A DNA stretch of 28,788 nucleotides, from positions 1-28,788 of the forward strand of contig MU859355.1 in assembly GCA_033297205.1 (NCBI GenBank), given 5' to 3'. The notes beneath the pieces are model-generated. The model had not been told where the DNA came from. It was given only the letters and a program-made list of their open reading frames with translations, and made no database searches. The stretch's first letter is position 1. Each line of letters opens with the position of its first letter. Made by a program: the position numbers and the translations under genes. The DNA is from Pseudoneurospora amorphoporcata. Lineage: Eukaryota > Ascomycota > Sordariomycetes > Sordariales > Sordariaceae. This document shows positions 10,222-19,794 of this stretch, piece after piece.

Positions 10222-10978
10222 GTAAGGCTTAGGGTCGAATGTTCGTGTGATATTAAGCTGCTTCTCGATACTAGCAAGGTTGACGCAGATACGAAGAACT
10301 GGGATGGATAGACAGCGCTGCATTGGGCGGCAGCGTATAGGCATAAGGCGGTTGTTAAGCTACTTCTCGATACTAGCAAGGTTGACGCAGATCTTAAGGA
10401 TAGGGCTAGATGGACAGCGCTGTATTGGGCGGCGGCGAATAGGCATGAGGCGGTTGTTAAGCTACTCAGACTTGCATCCTAAGAGGCAGGCTTGGAAGAC
10501 AACTCCACCTCGAGTTAGCCTTTCATAATCTTTCCTCCTACAAGAATTGATCTTGGCTTATTCCCTAATCTTTATTGTTTGGCTTGGAATAGGATAGTTC
10601 TTAAATTACTTGCAACGGCCAGAACGTACTCTGGCTGCCACCAAATTACTAACCGTTTAGTTGTAACCTCCAGGAACGGATGATATCTATTAGCAGCGTA
10701 TCAGGACTGGTTTGATTTATTAGTTTCTCGTAAGACATATAATGTATTCTATATCTTTCTTAATTCCTTTCTTTTTATTTCATTTTTCTAGCATGCCACC
10801 AAAAGGGTCTGGGATGATAGGCAAATTTATAGGAAATTCGTAAATTCTAGTAACCTTCTACTATTGTCGAGCTAACGTATTCTATTACTACGAAGCAAAA
10901 CGATTCCATTCCCTAACTCTCCTTTTCCAAGTGCCTATACGGTCTAAATACTATAGAATTAACCTGTAATTACCTAGT

Positions 10979-11014
10979 TGTCATCGGGTTAGCCTTTTAT
11001 CTCGCCCTATAATA
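10979..11014 (+). mobile_element. Deleted remnant of a solo LTR, family 1
   Basis: Starts 'tgtcatcgggttagcc' and ends 'gccctataata', flanked by ctagt (10974-10978) and ccagt (11015-11019), the same site and duplication as the 172-bp LTR in spacer B. Only 36 bases remain, so it lost its centre. The insertion predates the duplication of the spacer. Confidence 0.75.
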
Positions 11015-11214
11015 CCAGTTATAGCCAAGCTTAGTACAGTCGTAGAAGCCTCGATTCTCCTCGATCGAATAAGTAGTCTCTTCCTTAGTAGTGCTTAGGT
11101 AAGTCAACACACTTGAAGTAGTGTCGCCATAGCTACATAGTCTTCTTTAGTCTAAATGCGAGAGATCGCGGTTTAACATGCGGCTTCATACCACTAACTA
11201 GGTGTTGAAGGTAC

Positions 11215-11357
11215 TGTTACAGCGCTGGCAGACCACTACACCTCTAGGGTATGTTCCAAAAAGATACAAGTAGCCGAAGCTAGCAGTTCGGTCGCTCAAG
11301 TGGTCTTATATAGTTACAATGGCAGTCAAAAGGCACAGCTGCAAGGCTGCTATCATA
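11215..11357 (+). mobile_element. 143-bp insertion with 5-bp target duplication, absent from the paralogue
   Basis: Starts 'tgttacagcgctggcagacc' and ends 'ggctgctatcata', flanked by ggtac on both sides (11210-11214 and 11358-11362). Spacer B has a single ggtac at 21521-21525 with no insert, a clean empty site. The ends form an approximate inverted repeat (TGTTACAGC against TATGATAGC) that improves if TA is read back to TG or CA. It may be a short solo LTR or a deleted derivative; the family is not recognised. Confidence 0.75.
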
Positions 11358-12179
11358 GGTACTCTAAGACTGACTTCACACTAGGTAGTAATTCGGCTCG
11401 TATAAGTGATAAAATGCTATCCTTCTTTCTGGATTAACTATGCTGACCAATGGGAAGAAGCTCAGTCTTGTGAATGGTCGTTACTGCTACTCCGACATCT
11501 ACAGTTCAGAATTCCGCCTGCGGCTTTGAACTTGGTTGTAATAACCTAGAATAGAACAGCGAGTTCTACAACTTTACGCCCTCGCCGCTGAAGGATAAAG
11601 GTCACCGTGTGCTGCCATAGAACCATAGTATCGAAGCCTAATTTAGAATTAACGTTCAATGTGCTAGCCCGTCTCATAGCCTTAGCCGCGCTTGGCGTGA
11701 GTGATGGGATGAAAACGCTTCTAGAAACGCCGGCGTTTCTCACCACTGCCAGCGTATGAAGGGTTAATTTTTTACTTTTGCCATAGCGTGGCACTTACAG
11801 AAAAGTGTCCAGCTGCTAACCTCTGTTCTCCTACTTTCTGTAGGATTAACGTACTCGCCCTAACATTTATATCCGGCAGAGGTGTAGCTGAGTCATCCAA
11901 ACCCCTATTAAAAACTCCTCCTATAGATAATGTTCCCCTCACTAAGCTTGTGTATGAGAGTGAGAAGGATAGGAAACGGGTCTTTTAATTACGTGGTAGA
12001 GTCAAAAAACTGAACAATCACCTCCCGTATCAAATCGTTCGTTACGGAGGCATTATAGTAAGTGGGGAGCCGGCGCTAAAAAGATGAATATAATTAGGCG
12101 GATTACAAGAAAAGTTGACCGTCCTAACACTGCGGCTAGATCTTTTACATGGGTAACACCAAGATTGCACTTGGTCAGA

Positions 12180-12450
12180 AGACTATTCCTGATTAGTTCT
12201 TCGTACTCCTTGGCTCAATTATGTGTATGCAGATGAGAGCGTGGCAAGGGAATCTCTCGCTCTTATCTTGTTGGATCACGGTTTAGTAATCCACTACGAC
12301 AAACTAATAACAATAACCTCCTTCATATACCTGCCTTAACCTACCTTCTTCATCTGCCTTTATTAGCCTACCTCTTCCCTTCCATCCTAGCATATCATAA
12401 CCATAGCGGTTGGCTTGCAACACACTGCCGGCGCAGCCGCCAACACCTTT
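12180..12450. other. Stretch present only in spacer A, pyrimidine-rich in its right half
   Basis: Between 'cttggtcag' and 'acgagttgattagctg', copy A has about 270 bases that B lacks (B joins the same sequences near 22316). It contains the C/T-rich run 12315-12395, which resembles a fungal promoter or 5' leader. I see no target duplication, so deletion in B is likelier than insertion in A. No gene is recognised. Confidence 0.45.
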
Positions 12451-13293
12451 GTAGACGAGTTGATTAGCTGAGAGAGCTGTATGCTAGGGCTGCGAAACAG
12501 GGTGACGGCGGCGTTGAGAGTGATAAGGTAACTACAGCTCTAGGATCAGAAGCGGGCAGCTAGGATGGGATGGCTTTAAGCCTGAGCCAGTGGGGGCCCG
12601 TGTCAGCAGCCCCGCCCTCTGGCATACTTGCATAGGGCTTGGCTCGAAGCGAGGCTGGAAGCCTTGATATCAAAACAAACGCTACCCGAAGTGAACCCTC
12701 TGGTTGCCTTTTTGGCATGTCCTCCATTGCAGCATCAAAGCTGCATTTGATCCTTGAAAGATGAAACGTTGATGTGGCACGCTAACATTAGGCTTGATGC
12801 TAAGTGCGGCGCTACGAAGATCCCTCCACCTTTCCGCCGCTAGAGGGTGTGTAATCCATTAGGCGTCATTCCCCTATCTTTATCTCTTTTCCATTATCAC
12901 TGGCGTCCTTCCGGACCATCGTTTCCAGTGTAATAGCAACCAGTTAGGGTAAACAGTTACACCAGACCAGACTAGGAGATAGTAACTGAATAAGCCTCAA
13001 GGGAATATGGATATCCCAAAAAGACTCTTCTGGCGTCACGCCGGTCACATTCCGGAGTACTAGCTGACAACAAACAACTCTGGTAACACATGTCTTAGAT
13101 CCAGCGGGAAATGTATATCGTGCGGCCAAATTTCCCCTAGTATCTCATACGGAAGTCCTTACAATTATAATAAGCGTCGTAATACTGAGCGGCTGCTGCC
13201 TAGAGGAGGGAGGTGGGTGTTAGCTAAATATCTGGTATTTGTGCAAGTTCGTCAGGCAAGGCAGAATACGAGCCTGTCTGCCTCGTTGACAAG

Positions 13294-13425
13294 ATAGAGA
13301 GAGGAAGAGCAAGTTAGAGGAAGAGCAAGTTAGAGGAAGAGGGAGGAAGAGGGAGGAAGAGGGAGGGAGAGTCTTCTTGTACCTTAACGCTGCCTGAGGA
13401 AGAGGGAGGAAGAGGGGGGAAGGGA
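13294..13425 (+). repeat. Purine-only tract of gaggaagag-type repeats
   Basis: 13294-13371 is built from irregular gaggaagag, gagggag and gaggaagagcaagtta units and is almost pure A/G. A second piece follows at 13396-13425. The shorter paralogous tract lies at about 23146-23245. Such mirror-type purine runs can form triplex or unusual structures; here the visible effect is length variation between copies. Confidence 0.85.
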
Positions 13426-13754
13426 ATAGGGGGTTGCGGATAGAGGCATAAGAATAGACGGAGAGAGATAGAAAAGAGGCTTTTGTGGCGTAATCAACCC
13501 TGGTTATTGTCAGTGACTACAAATAAAGACTAGTTTGAGGCCAATCAGCGTCCCAAATCGAGAGCCTTCCCCGAGCTAGTTACAGGTGATTGCCAGGTAA
13601 GTCGCCGGAGAAGGTGTCTTCCGAATGAAAAAGAAAGGAGAGAGAAACCCAGATCATCCAGACAAGGCAGCAAAATGCTTGTCGTCAGATCCATATCCTA
13701 AATTGTATCGACGCCAATGCAACTTGTTCTTCATGTCTCTCCCGACAGCGCAAG

Positions 13755-15265
13755 TATCCAATATCTGCGAGCGTCTGCATGACAACCACCGAAGGTGTCC
13801 CTCTGTCTAATTTTAGCGTCGCTGAACGGATACGATAAATCGAGAATCGTAATACAAAATACCCGGAAGACAAGGTATACTCTCTATTCGGCATCTTCGA
13901 TGTGCACATGCCAATTCTTTACGGCGAAGGAAGGCAGAAAGCATCGAAGCGGTTGCTGGATAAGGTTCACGAGGATTACCTCTGTCTAGAAAAATTGTGG
14001 CCCACAGACCTACGTAAACCGCATGTCGAAAAGGAGCGGATTGAGCTAGCGAAGGGTAGTCTGCTGCCTAATGCTTACCGCTGGGTATTCGACAACCCCG
14101 ACTTCAAACGATAGCGCCAACTGCGGGAGAGTCGCCTGCTCTGGATTAAGGGAGATTGAGGCAAAGGCAAGACCATGTTACTATGCGGTAAGAAACAAGG
14201 CCTTCGGCGTGTTATCAACAGGGACTACTGTCTCATTACCGCGGACAAGATAGAGGACAAGTTTGAAATGCACGGCTCGTACAGCTGTCGATTAGAATGT
14301 GGCTAAAAGCGTATGGGCAGTAGGAGACGTTTAGGTAGTAATATATCGAGCGGATGGTAGCTTCATTCCCAACGGGCCAGTTCGAGAACTGGGCCATGTG
14401 TCGGACCCTCTTTGCGCACGCCCGAGTAGCCTCGGATTATCGACCTAGCGAGAATACGGTCTCGTCATAGGCAATTCTTTTACACAACGGGGGATGGTAC
14501 GCGTGGTCGCAAGGGAGATATGAAGATGCACAGCAGATGCTGGGCAAGGCGAGGGAGGTACGCGAGAGGAGGTTGGGAAAGGACGATGTGGCGACTCTCT
14601 CGAGCACGTCATTGCTTGCATCAGTATTTCGAGATGGAGGACTATGGAAGGAGGCCGAGGAGCTGTTTGTACAGGTGATGGAGACTCGCAAGGCGAAGCT
14701 CGGGGCCGATCATCCCTCAACGCTGAATAGTATGGCTAACCTGGCGTCGACGTTTTGGAACTAAGGCCGGTGGGACAAGGCCGAGAAGTTGGAAGTACAA
14801 GTAATAGAGACGAGCAAGGCAAAGCTCGGGGCCGATCATCCCTCGACGCTAACGAATATAGCTAACCTGGCGTCGACGCTTTGGAACTAAGGCCGGTAGG
14901 ACGAGGCCGAGAAGCTGGAGGTGCAGGTAATAAAAATTCGCAATGCGAAGCTCGGGGCCGATCATCCTTTGACGCTGACGAGCATGGCCAACCTAGCGTC
15001 GATGTATAGGAACCAGGGCCGATGGGAGGAGGCCGAGAAGCTAGAAGTGCAGGTGATAGAGATTCGCAAGGCGAAGCTCGGGGCCGATCATCCCTCAACG
15101 CTAACGAGCATGGCCAATCTTGCTTTCACGTGGAATAGTCAAGGTCGATATAAAAATGCCCTAGCGTTGATGTAAGACTGCGTGGAGGCTTTAGAGCGAG
15201 TCCTCGGGCCCGAACATCCCTATACGCTATCGTCCTTGACTACTGTGTCGGAATGGAGTAGCTAG
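13755..15265 (+). pseudogene. HET-NACHT-TPR (NLR-like) gene remnant
   Basis: Three parts of a fungal NLR-like protein can be read. (1) End of a HET domain, 13755-14000: GVPLSNFSVAERIR, a stop where Trp is usual, IENRNT, then YSLFGIFDVHMPILYGEGRQ. (2) Start of a nucleotide-binding domain: KERIELAKGSLLPNAYRWVF, a TAG at 14112, and the P-loop at about 14136-14180, LLWIKGD-stop-GKGKTMLLCG, with TGA (14157-14159) where Pro is usual. (3) After a loss of the rest of NACHT (about 14210-14380), a frame from 14384 with NWAMCRTLFAHARVA and HNGGWYAW, then six kinesin-light-chain-type TPR units of ~42 residues to the TAG at 15263. Stops in the TPR part (14762, 14888, 14894, 15173) replace Gln or Trp. The family acts in non-self recognition; this copy is dead. 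Confidence 0.85.
14520..15235 (+). repeat. Tandem 126-bp TPR-coding repeat, about six units
   Basis: Units centre on KLGADHPSTLTSMANLAS followed by xxNQGRWEEAEKLEVQVIE. Units 2-4 are close to each other at DNA level (cgaagctcggggccgatcat recurs at 126-base steps), while the first and last are more diverged. Internal similarity of this kind is known for fungal NLR repeat domains and usually means repeat turnover. RIP-type stops occur in units 1-2 and at the start of the last unit. Confidence 0.85.
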
Positions 15266-15630
15266 GCTCATCTTAATTCTTCTTGCTATATAGTACAATT
15301 TGAAAGCTTCTATTCGGTTACATATAAAACTACTATAAAAGTGTCTACTAGGGGACCGCCATAACGAAGGTAGCCGAATATTTAGGGTAATTACTCAAAG
15401 CACCTGGCTAGGACAGTAACTTGGTTTATGAATGATGGAAGGCAAGAAGCGAAGTAGCCAACGTGAAAATGACGGTCAATTAAATCCTATACTATCTACC
15501 CGCCAACACATTCCGGCCCTTCTAGGCCTTATCCTTTCCTCCTCTTCGGCTCACTAAATAAAGTACTTGGAGTGACCGCCTACTGCCCGGCATTACTCGA
15601 CTAGCTGCCCCGCTCGTTAGGCAAAGAAGC
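15266..15630. other. No recognised feature: 3' flank of the NLR remnant
   Basis: About 365 bases, A/T-rich near 15290-15350, without a convincing gene, repeat or RNA. It probably contains the 3' untranslated region of the NLR-like gene. Confidence 0.5.
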
Positions 15631-16126
15631 TGTCACACGGACATTGCCCACAGTCCAAGGGTTAGGATCGCAAGACTCAACAGAGCCTCAACGCCTAGCA
15701 TTAGCCTCAAGATGCTCAGTAGCCTCCGGCCACAACACCCACCTCGGCCGGACCCTCGACCGGACCCGCGGCCAAACCCTCGGCCGGACCTATAGCTAAG
15801 CCCTCGGCCACGGTCATCCCAGAAGCAATCACAGCCAACCAAGCAAGAAGCAGGGCGCCCGGATGAAGGACAGCGCCAAAAGGAAGATGGAGAATGGATG
15901 AAGGCATTCAGGAAGATCCACACGTATGCAGACTGCTAAATAGAAGCCTCAGGCGACAAGGCTTAATGCGTACCTCAAGTACGTACCGATTCCCTTTGGC
16001 ATAAGAAGGTCTAGAAGCCCAACCTTCTCCTGGAGGTTGAGAAGATCAACAAGGCTTTCGAGACCAAAGTAGTTTATTAGCTGAATTGAACTACTGTTCC
16101 AAGCCCTGATCACAGCCCTTGTCACA
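15631..16126 (-). mobile_element. LTR-like element, family 3, second copy (496 bp)
   Basis: On the minus strand it starts 'tgtgacaagggctgtgatca' at 16126 and ends 'gtccgtgtgaca' at 15631. Its first ~170 bases match the family-3 element at 9170 ('cagtagttcaattcagctaa', 'gtacgtacttgaggtacg' and others). The interior is rearranged, with repeated cggccggaccct-like units at about 15740-15815. Flanks gaagc and cataa do not match, so no target duplication remains. It is less RIP-damaged than the copy at 9170. Confidence 0.75.
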
Positions 16127-16682
16127 CATAAACTCGATTCATTAATCATCTCTCTTCTCAACTCTCCCCCGAAAATATTTTTCTTGGCACCCTTTGTGTT
16201 TCCGAGCAGTAGTCGGTTGTTAGAGGCCAAGCCAAAATTACCCTATTTTTGGTGTAATGGGTGCCTTAGGGCTACCAGTGGCCTAACTCACCACTTAGTC
16301 GTTTTGAATTCGGGAAGATACAATTCGAACGACAATAATAACAACTACGACGGCGGCCTTTGGAGAGTTCACCGCCGTCTCTTCCCTTACAGCCGATAGC
16401 TTTTGAAACCGAGCTCTTCAAAAGTATCTCGAAAAGAAAGAGTATCGGAGAGACGACAGCTCGTCGGGAGGCGAGCGATAACCACTCTTCAAAAACCTCC
16501 GCCCTTAGAACGCCGCTTGCTAGACCCAAAACGGCTGGGCCGCATTCTAATTAGAATTCTCTTAATCTATTTCATTTCAACATCGAAAGGACAGTATCTC
16601 CTCGGGCAATATACACTTTTGGGGCCTCGCAATACCGGGGACGGGAAAATAAAGGCTTTTGGGAGCCTAAGGGTTTCTTTTT
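16127..16682. other. No firmly recognised feature
   Basis: About 555 bases. A plus-strand open stretch of ~64 codons ending near 16554 is Ser/Pro/Lys-rich and has no recognisable domain; it overlaps open frames in other directions, so I do not call it a gene. An 'aacgacaataataacaacta' run lies near 16328. No terminal repeats were found. Confidence 0.4.
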
Positions 16683-17099
16683 GAGAATGTCTTTTCGGAC
16701 TGTAGCAAATGTCTTTTCGTACTGTCGGCTAAACCTAAAACTAAATATAACTTAGCCAAATGTAAAGGCACGGAAACGATTGTAGTATTAGAATTTCTAT
16801 TATTTTTTTTTGCGCTTTTTACACACCTATCGCCGGGACCTTGAAGTAGGGTATAGTAAAGAAGTAGGAAAAAGATAGAAATTTAGCTAAAAGATTCTTT
16901 CTTTTTATTTCTTTGCCCAACGCAAAGCTTGACGGGCAGTAGCTATTACGCTGTAGATACTATTTTATAGAGTAAAAAATATGAAAAATTCCAATACTAT
17001 TTTTATTCTTATACGATTATAAATAGCTAAGTTATACCTAGTTATAGAATTTAGCGACAGTACGAAAAGACATTTGCCACAGTCCGAAAAGACATTCTC
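16683..17099. mobile_element. MITE (non-autonomous TIR transposon) with 8-bp target duplication
   Basis: Terminal inverted repeats of ~50 bp: left arm 16683-16733 begins gagaatgtcttttcggactg, and the right arm 17050-17099 is its reverse complement with about one substitution and one indel. Flanking both ends is ttcttttt (16675-16682 and 17100-17107), a perfect 8-bp duplication. Each arm contains two direct copies of an 18-bp motif, aatgtcttttcgGactgt and aatgtcttttcgTactgt. The 417-bp element is A/T-rich inside and has no coding capacity. An 8-bp duplication is typical of hAT transposons, but the ends do not show the usual hAT CA...TG termini, so assignment is tentative. Clean arms suggest a fairly recent insertion. 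Confidence 0.9.
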
Positions 17100-17107
17100 T
17101 TCTTTTT

Positions 17108-17675
17108 TGAAACCGCGCAGAAGTTAAGGTTTTCCAGCGCACAGCCACGCTTGGGTCCGACCTAGCTGTCCTATGAGGCTTTTTCCTGTTTTATGTACCT
17201 ATGCTACGCCGCCGTCGCAGGCACGACTTATTATCTAGTATTGGTAGAACGCAGTTGAAAAATTCATCATTCATTCATTCATCTCTCTTCTCTCTCTCTC
17301 CCTATAGTAAGGTTCACGCTAAAAAGTTCGGTTAGGGTGTTAGTGCTTTTCGCGGGCGGAACACATACAAAACCCCGCACGCACTACCCAAATTATAGTG
17401 CACGGCCCAAAAATGCATTTTACGCCCGCAAAATAATTGTTAGGCCTAACTGAGTTTCAACGTTTTTATGTTAGTGCATATGCCCGTTCCCCTTTTGCGC
17501 GTTCTCGTTCTCTGCAACGGCACAATCCAGTATTCCGCCTTACACTCTTTAACGGTGTGCATCCTCTGCAAGACTACAACGGCACAACCTAGTATCTAGC
17601 CCCGCCCCGAATACTCATTAATTATCAACCATAGCATCATTACCGCAGTCAAGACGTTCCTTCCTCAAAGCTACG
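17108..17675 (+). promoter_or_regulatory. Upstream region of HET-ANK copy B
   Basis: No gene. It contains a catt microsatellite and CT-rich run (17266-17304), common in fungal promoters. A loose inverted pair lies at about 17319-17484 (gttagg...tttcgcgggcg against cgcccgcaaaat...cctaac), perhaps a decayed MITE. 'caacggcacaatccagtatt' (17515) recurs as 'caacggcacaacctagtatc' (17577). No certain TATA box or start site can be given. Confidence 0.4.
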
Positions 17676-18041
17676 ATGCGTCGACGACTGCGCTCGTCGT
17701 TGTTCCAGTCGTATTTTAAGCGAGACGGAAATGCGGAGGATAAGGAAGGTTCTATGGACCAAGAGCAGTCTCGCCCTGCTCCTCTGCTCGAGTTGCCGAC
17801 GTCTATACAGCACATCTCCGCCACTACCTCTACGTCCGCCTTTTCCCTCCCGGCTTCCCTCCCCCTCCCGGCCGCTCCGGCTACCGGTTCCACCGACGTA
17901 GAAACGTCCGCCTCACAGCTCCCACTCGCTCCGGCTACCAGTTTCACCAACGTAGAGACGTCCACCCCACGGCCCCTAGCCACTCCAGCTACTGGTTCCG
18001 CTGATACAGAGACGTCCGCCGGCGTGGATAATACAAAGTAG
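17676..18041 (+). CDS. Possible N-terminal leader of HET-ANK copy B (Ser/Thr/Pro-rich, repeated)
   Basis: An open frame of 121 codons from ATG, in the same frame as the HET domain that follows. The first ~30 residues are basic (MRRRLRSSLFQ), then comes a Pro/Ala/Thr/Ser-rich part with three ~18-residue repeats containing PATGS or PATSF and ETS. It ends in TAG (18039-18041). Three readings are possible: a separate short gene; an N-terminal extension cut by a RIP stop; or an exon spliced at GTAGGT (18038). No acceptor I can see is convincing. The function of such a tail is not known to me. Confidence 0.35.
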   Translation: MRRRLRSSLFQSYFKRDGNAEDKEGSMDQEQSRPAPLLELPTSIQHISATTSTSAFSLPASLPLPAAPATGSTDVETSASQLPLAPATSFTNVETSTPRPLATPATGSADTETSAGVDNTK

Positions 18042-18635
18042 GTGGAGGTAGGCTCACTTCTTCTCCCCCTACAATATTTGAGAATGACTCTAATACCTGT
18101 AAAGAAGCTATATCACAACCTTCCTTTATTACTTAACGATATTCGCTTGCTTCAATTATCGCCGTCTGAAAACGAGGACGCCGCAATACACTGTGAGCTC
18201 TTCTGTACCGCACTAGACTCAAAAAGCACTCATCCGTATAAGGCCTTATCCTACGTGTGGGGCTCTGAGGACAAGCCTTATTCCATCTTTGTAAAGGGAT
18301 ACAATTTTCGCATCGGGAAAAACCTTTACGAAGCGCTGTTACATCTTCGAGATCACTTCATTCAACGAACTATATAGATAGATGCCATTTATATTAACCA
18401 AAAAGACGACAAAGAAAAAGGACACCAGGTTCAATCTATGGCGAAGATCTACGCTAAAGCAAGTCGCGTAATTGTGTGGCTTGGAGAGAAAGCAGCCGGT
18501 AGCGACCAAGCGCTTGAAGAAATACGTATCGCAGCCGAGCGCGACCAAGCGCTTAGAGAAATACACATCGCAGCTAAGAACAATAAAAGGGAAATCCTTA
18601 CACTGCTTCAACAATCGTGGTTTGAGCGTATTTGG

Positions 18636-18690
18636 GTAAGAGAACCGATATCAAAGCATTATGACTAAGGAAGCTGACAGATTGACGTAG
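18636..18690 (+). other. Spliceosomal intron in HET-ANK copy B
   Basis: Donor gtaaga at 18636, branch-like gctgac at 18673-18678, acceptor tag at 18688-18690; length 55, normal for filamentous fungi. It lies between codons (phase 0). Removing it joins WFERIW to VLQEVAAARH, the expected HET-domain order, and removes two in-frame stops. The match of splice signals and protein homology makes this a strong call. Confidence 0.9.
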
Positions 18691-19794
18691 GTGCTTCAGG
18701 AAGTTGCCGCGGCTCGCCATATCCTGATCAAGTGTGGTTCTGCTGAGGTCGACGGATTTGTATTCTGTTTAGGCCTAAAGGCATTGAACCTGTCCAATGA
18801 ACTCTCCGCAGACTTGCGGGTTCGAATCCTTTCGGTAACCTACCTTATAAGGGGCGCAATCTTCCGGCCTAAATGCGCGACCCGTCAATCAGACAACTTT
18901 TCTCTTAACATACGCCCTCTGGGTGAACTGATAGAGATGTACCATACCCGCAAAGCTACGGATCATCGTAATAAAGTATATGCCTTACTCGGTATGAGCT
19001 CTGATAATCCAACCGCAGCAGGATTATCCGCCAATTATACGATTCTATGGGAACAACTCTTCAAGCAACTCACCCACTTCATCCTATCTAAATCGGTCTC
19101 TGTCCGCCTTTTGGACAATAAGGATATTGCCCTTATTGAGGGCAAGGGCTGCATTTTTGGCGAAGTGTCCTCGGTCGAGAAAAATACTACTTAGGACGAC
19201 AGACATGATGTGGCCATTACTTGGAGGAATGCTCCCAGCTATCGTTGCGTGAAGGAAGCATGGAGCTTTTGCTGGACCCTTCCGACCACAGCAAAATCCG
19301 TTCAAAAAGGAGATATTATCTGCCTTCTTCAAGGAGCGTCGAGACCTATGATCCTCAGGCCATACAACTATCACTGGGCGGTTATAATAATTGCAGTTTC
19401 CCTAGCACTCTATTCACAAGCTACGACCGAAGATATCAAGTGGTCAGAACTTTTACAGTCGATAACAATCTTTCCACACAACTTTCCACTTATCTGGAAT
19501 TGGGATATAGATCCAGACAACAACCACGACTACTTTGCAAGCATTCCAGAGCATTCAAAGACAGAGTTGGAAGGTTGTCTAGATGCGGCGACTAGGATAC
19601 GGAATGTCAGATTGATATTGCAAGAGATGAAATGGTATGGAGTTGCAGTGAAGAATCTTCGGGAAGAAACGGCGGTTCTTGAGAAAGCATTGAGGAGTAT
19701 GGACAACCTAGAAAAGACTTGCCCAGGTTCCGGGGGTTTAGAAAAGGAAGATGCAAAGGAAATAATGGTAAATCAACTTATTGAGGACAAGGGC

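Larger units (their letters stand above)
9170..10252 (+). mobile_element. LTR-like insertion, family 3, inside an ankyrin repeat and itself interrupted
   Basis: Starts 'tgtgacaaggactgtaatca' and ends 'gttcgtgtgata' (probably TGTGACA before mutation). Flanked by ttaag (9165-9169 and 10253-10257), a 5-bp target duplication that restores the ankyrin sequence when one copy is removed. Without the nested family-2 element (9776-10221 plus its duplication) it is about 632 bp. It is related, in the opposite orientation, to 15631-16126. A 14-bp perfect inverted repeat lies at 9623-9662. No convincing coding region; probably a solo LTR. Confidence 0.8.
7786..10482 (+). pseudogene. HET-ANK gene, copy A: ankyrin half only, RIP-mutated and broken by insertions
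   Basis: Aligns with 19412-20658 of copy B, from 'acaagctacgacc' in the linker between HET and ankyrin repeats to the same stop (tcc taa, 10477-10482). Surviving pieces are 7786-8586, 9032-9169 and 10258-10482. Readable repeats include HQAAIIGYKVVVQLLLDT and HRAAENRHKAVIKLLLDI. Relative to copy B, GGGCATGAGG usually reads AGGCATAAGG and many TGG and CAG are TAG, so the gene is dead. Two primary insertions interrupt ankyrin repeats, each with a 5-bp target duplication, and a third is nested in one of them. The HET domain and first exon of this copy are lost. Confidence 0.85.
10483..13791 (+). repeat. Spacer A: segment paralogous to 20659-23616
   Basis: Alignable almost end to end with spacer B: same ankyrin-gene 3' flank, same solo LTR site (10979 / 21154), same long shared stretches (e.g. 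'aacgccggcgtttctcacca'), same GA-rich tract, ending at 'caaccaccg' inside the HET-NACHT gene. Differences are mostly C/T and G/A in CpA/TpG context. Copy A additionally has a 143-bp insertion (11215-11357) and ~270 bases at about 12180-12450 absent from B; B has the longer LTR. I see no convincing gene; short frames on either strand are not supported by domain or codon evidence. Confidence 0.85.

Noticed and set aside
11546..11794. 82-codon minus-strand open frame in spacer A
   Set aside because: No domain or other coding support was found in either spacer copy.
15633..15923. Gly-rich minus-strand open frame
   Set aside because: It is the translation of the cggccggaccct-type repeats in the family-3 LTR-like element.
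18800..18850. gggttcgaatcc, a tRNA T-arm-like motif
   Set aside because: No matching acceptor, D or anticodon arms; it lies inside the well-supported HET-ANK exon.
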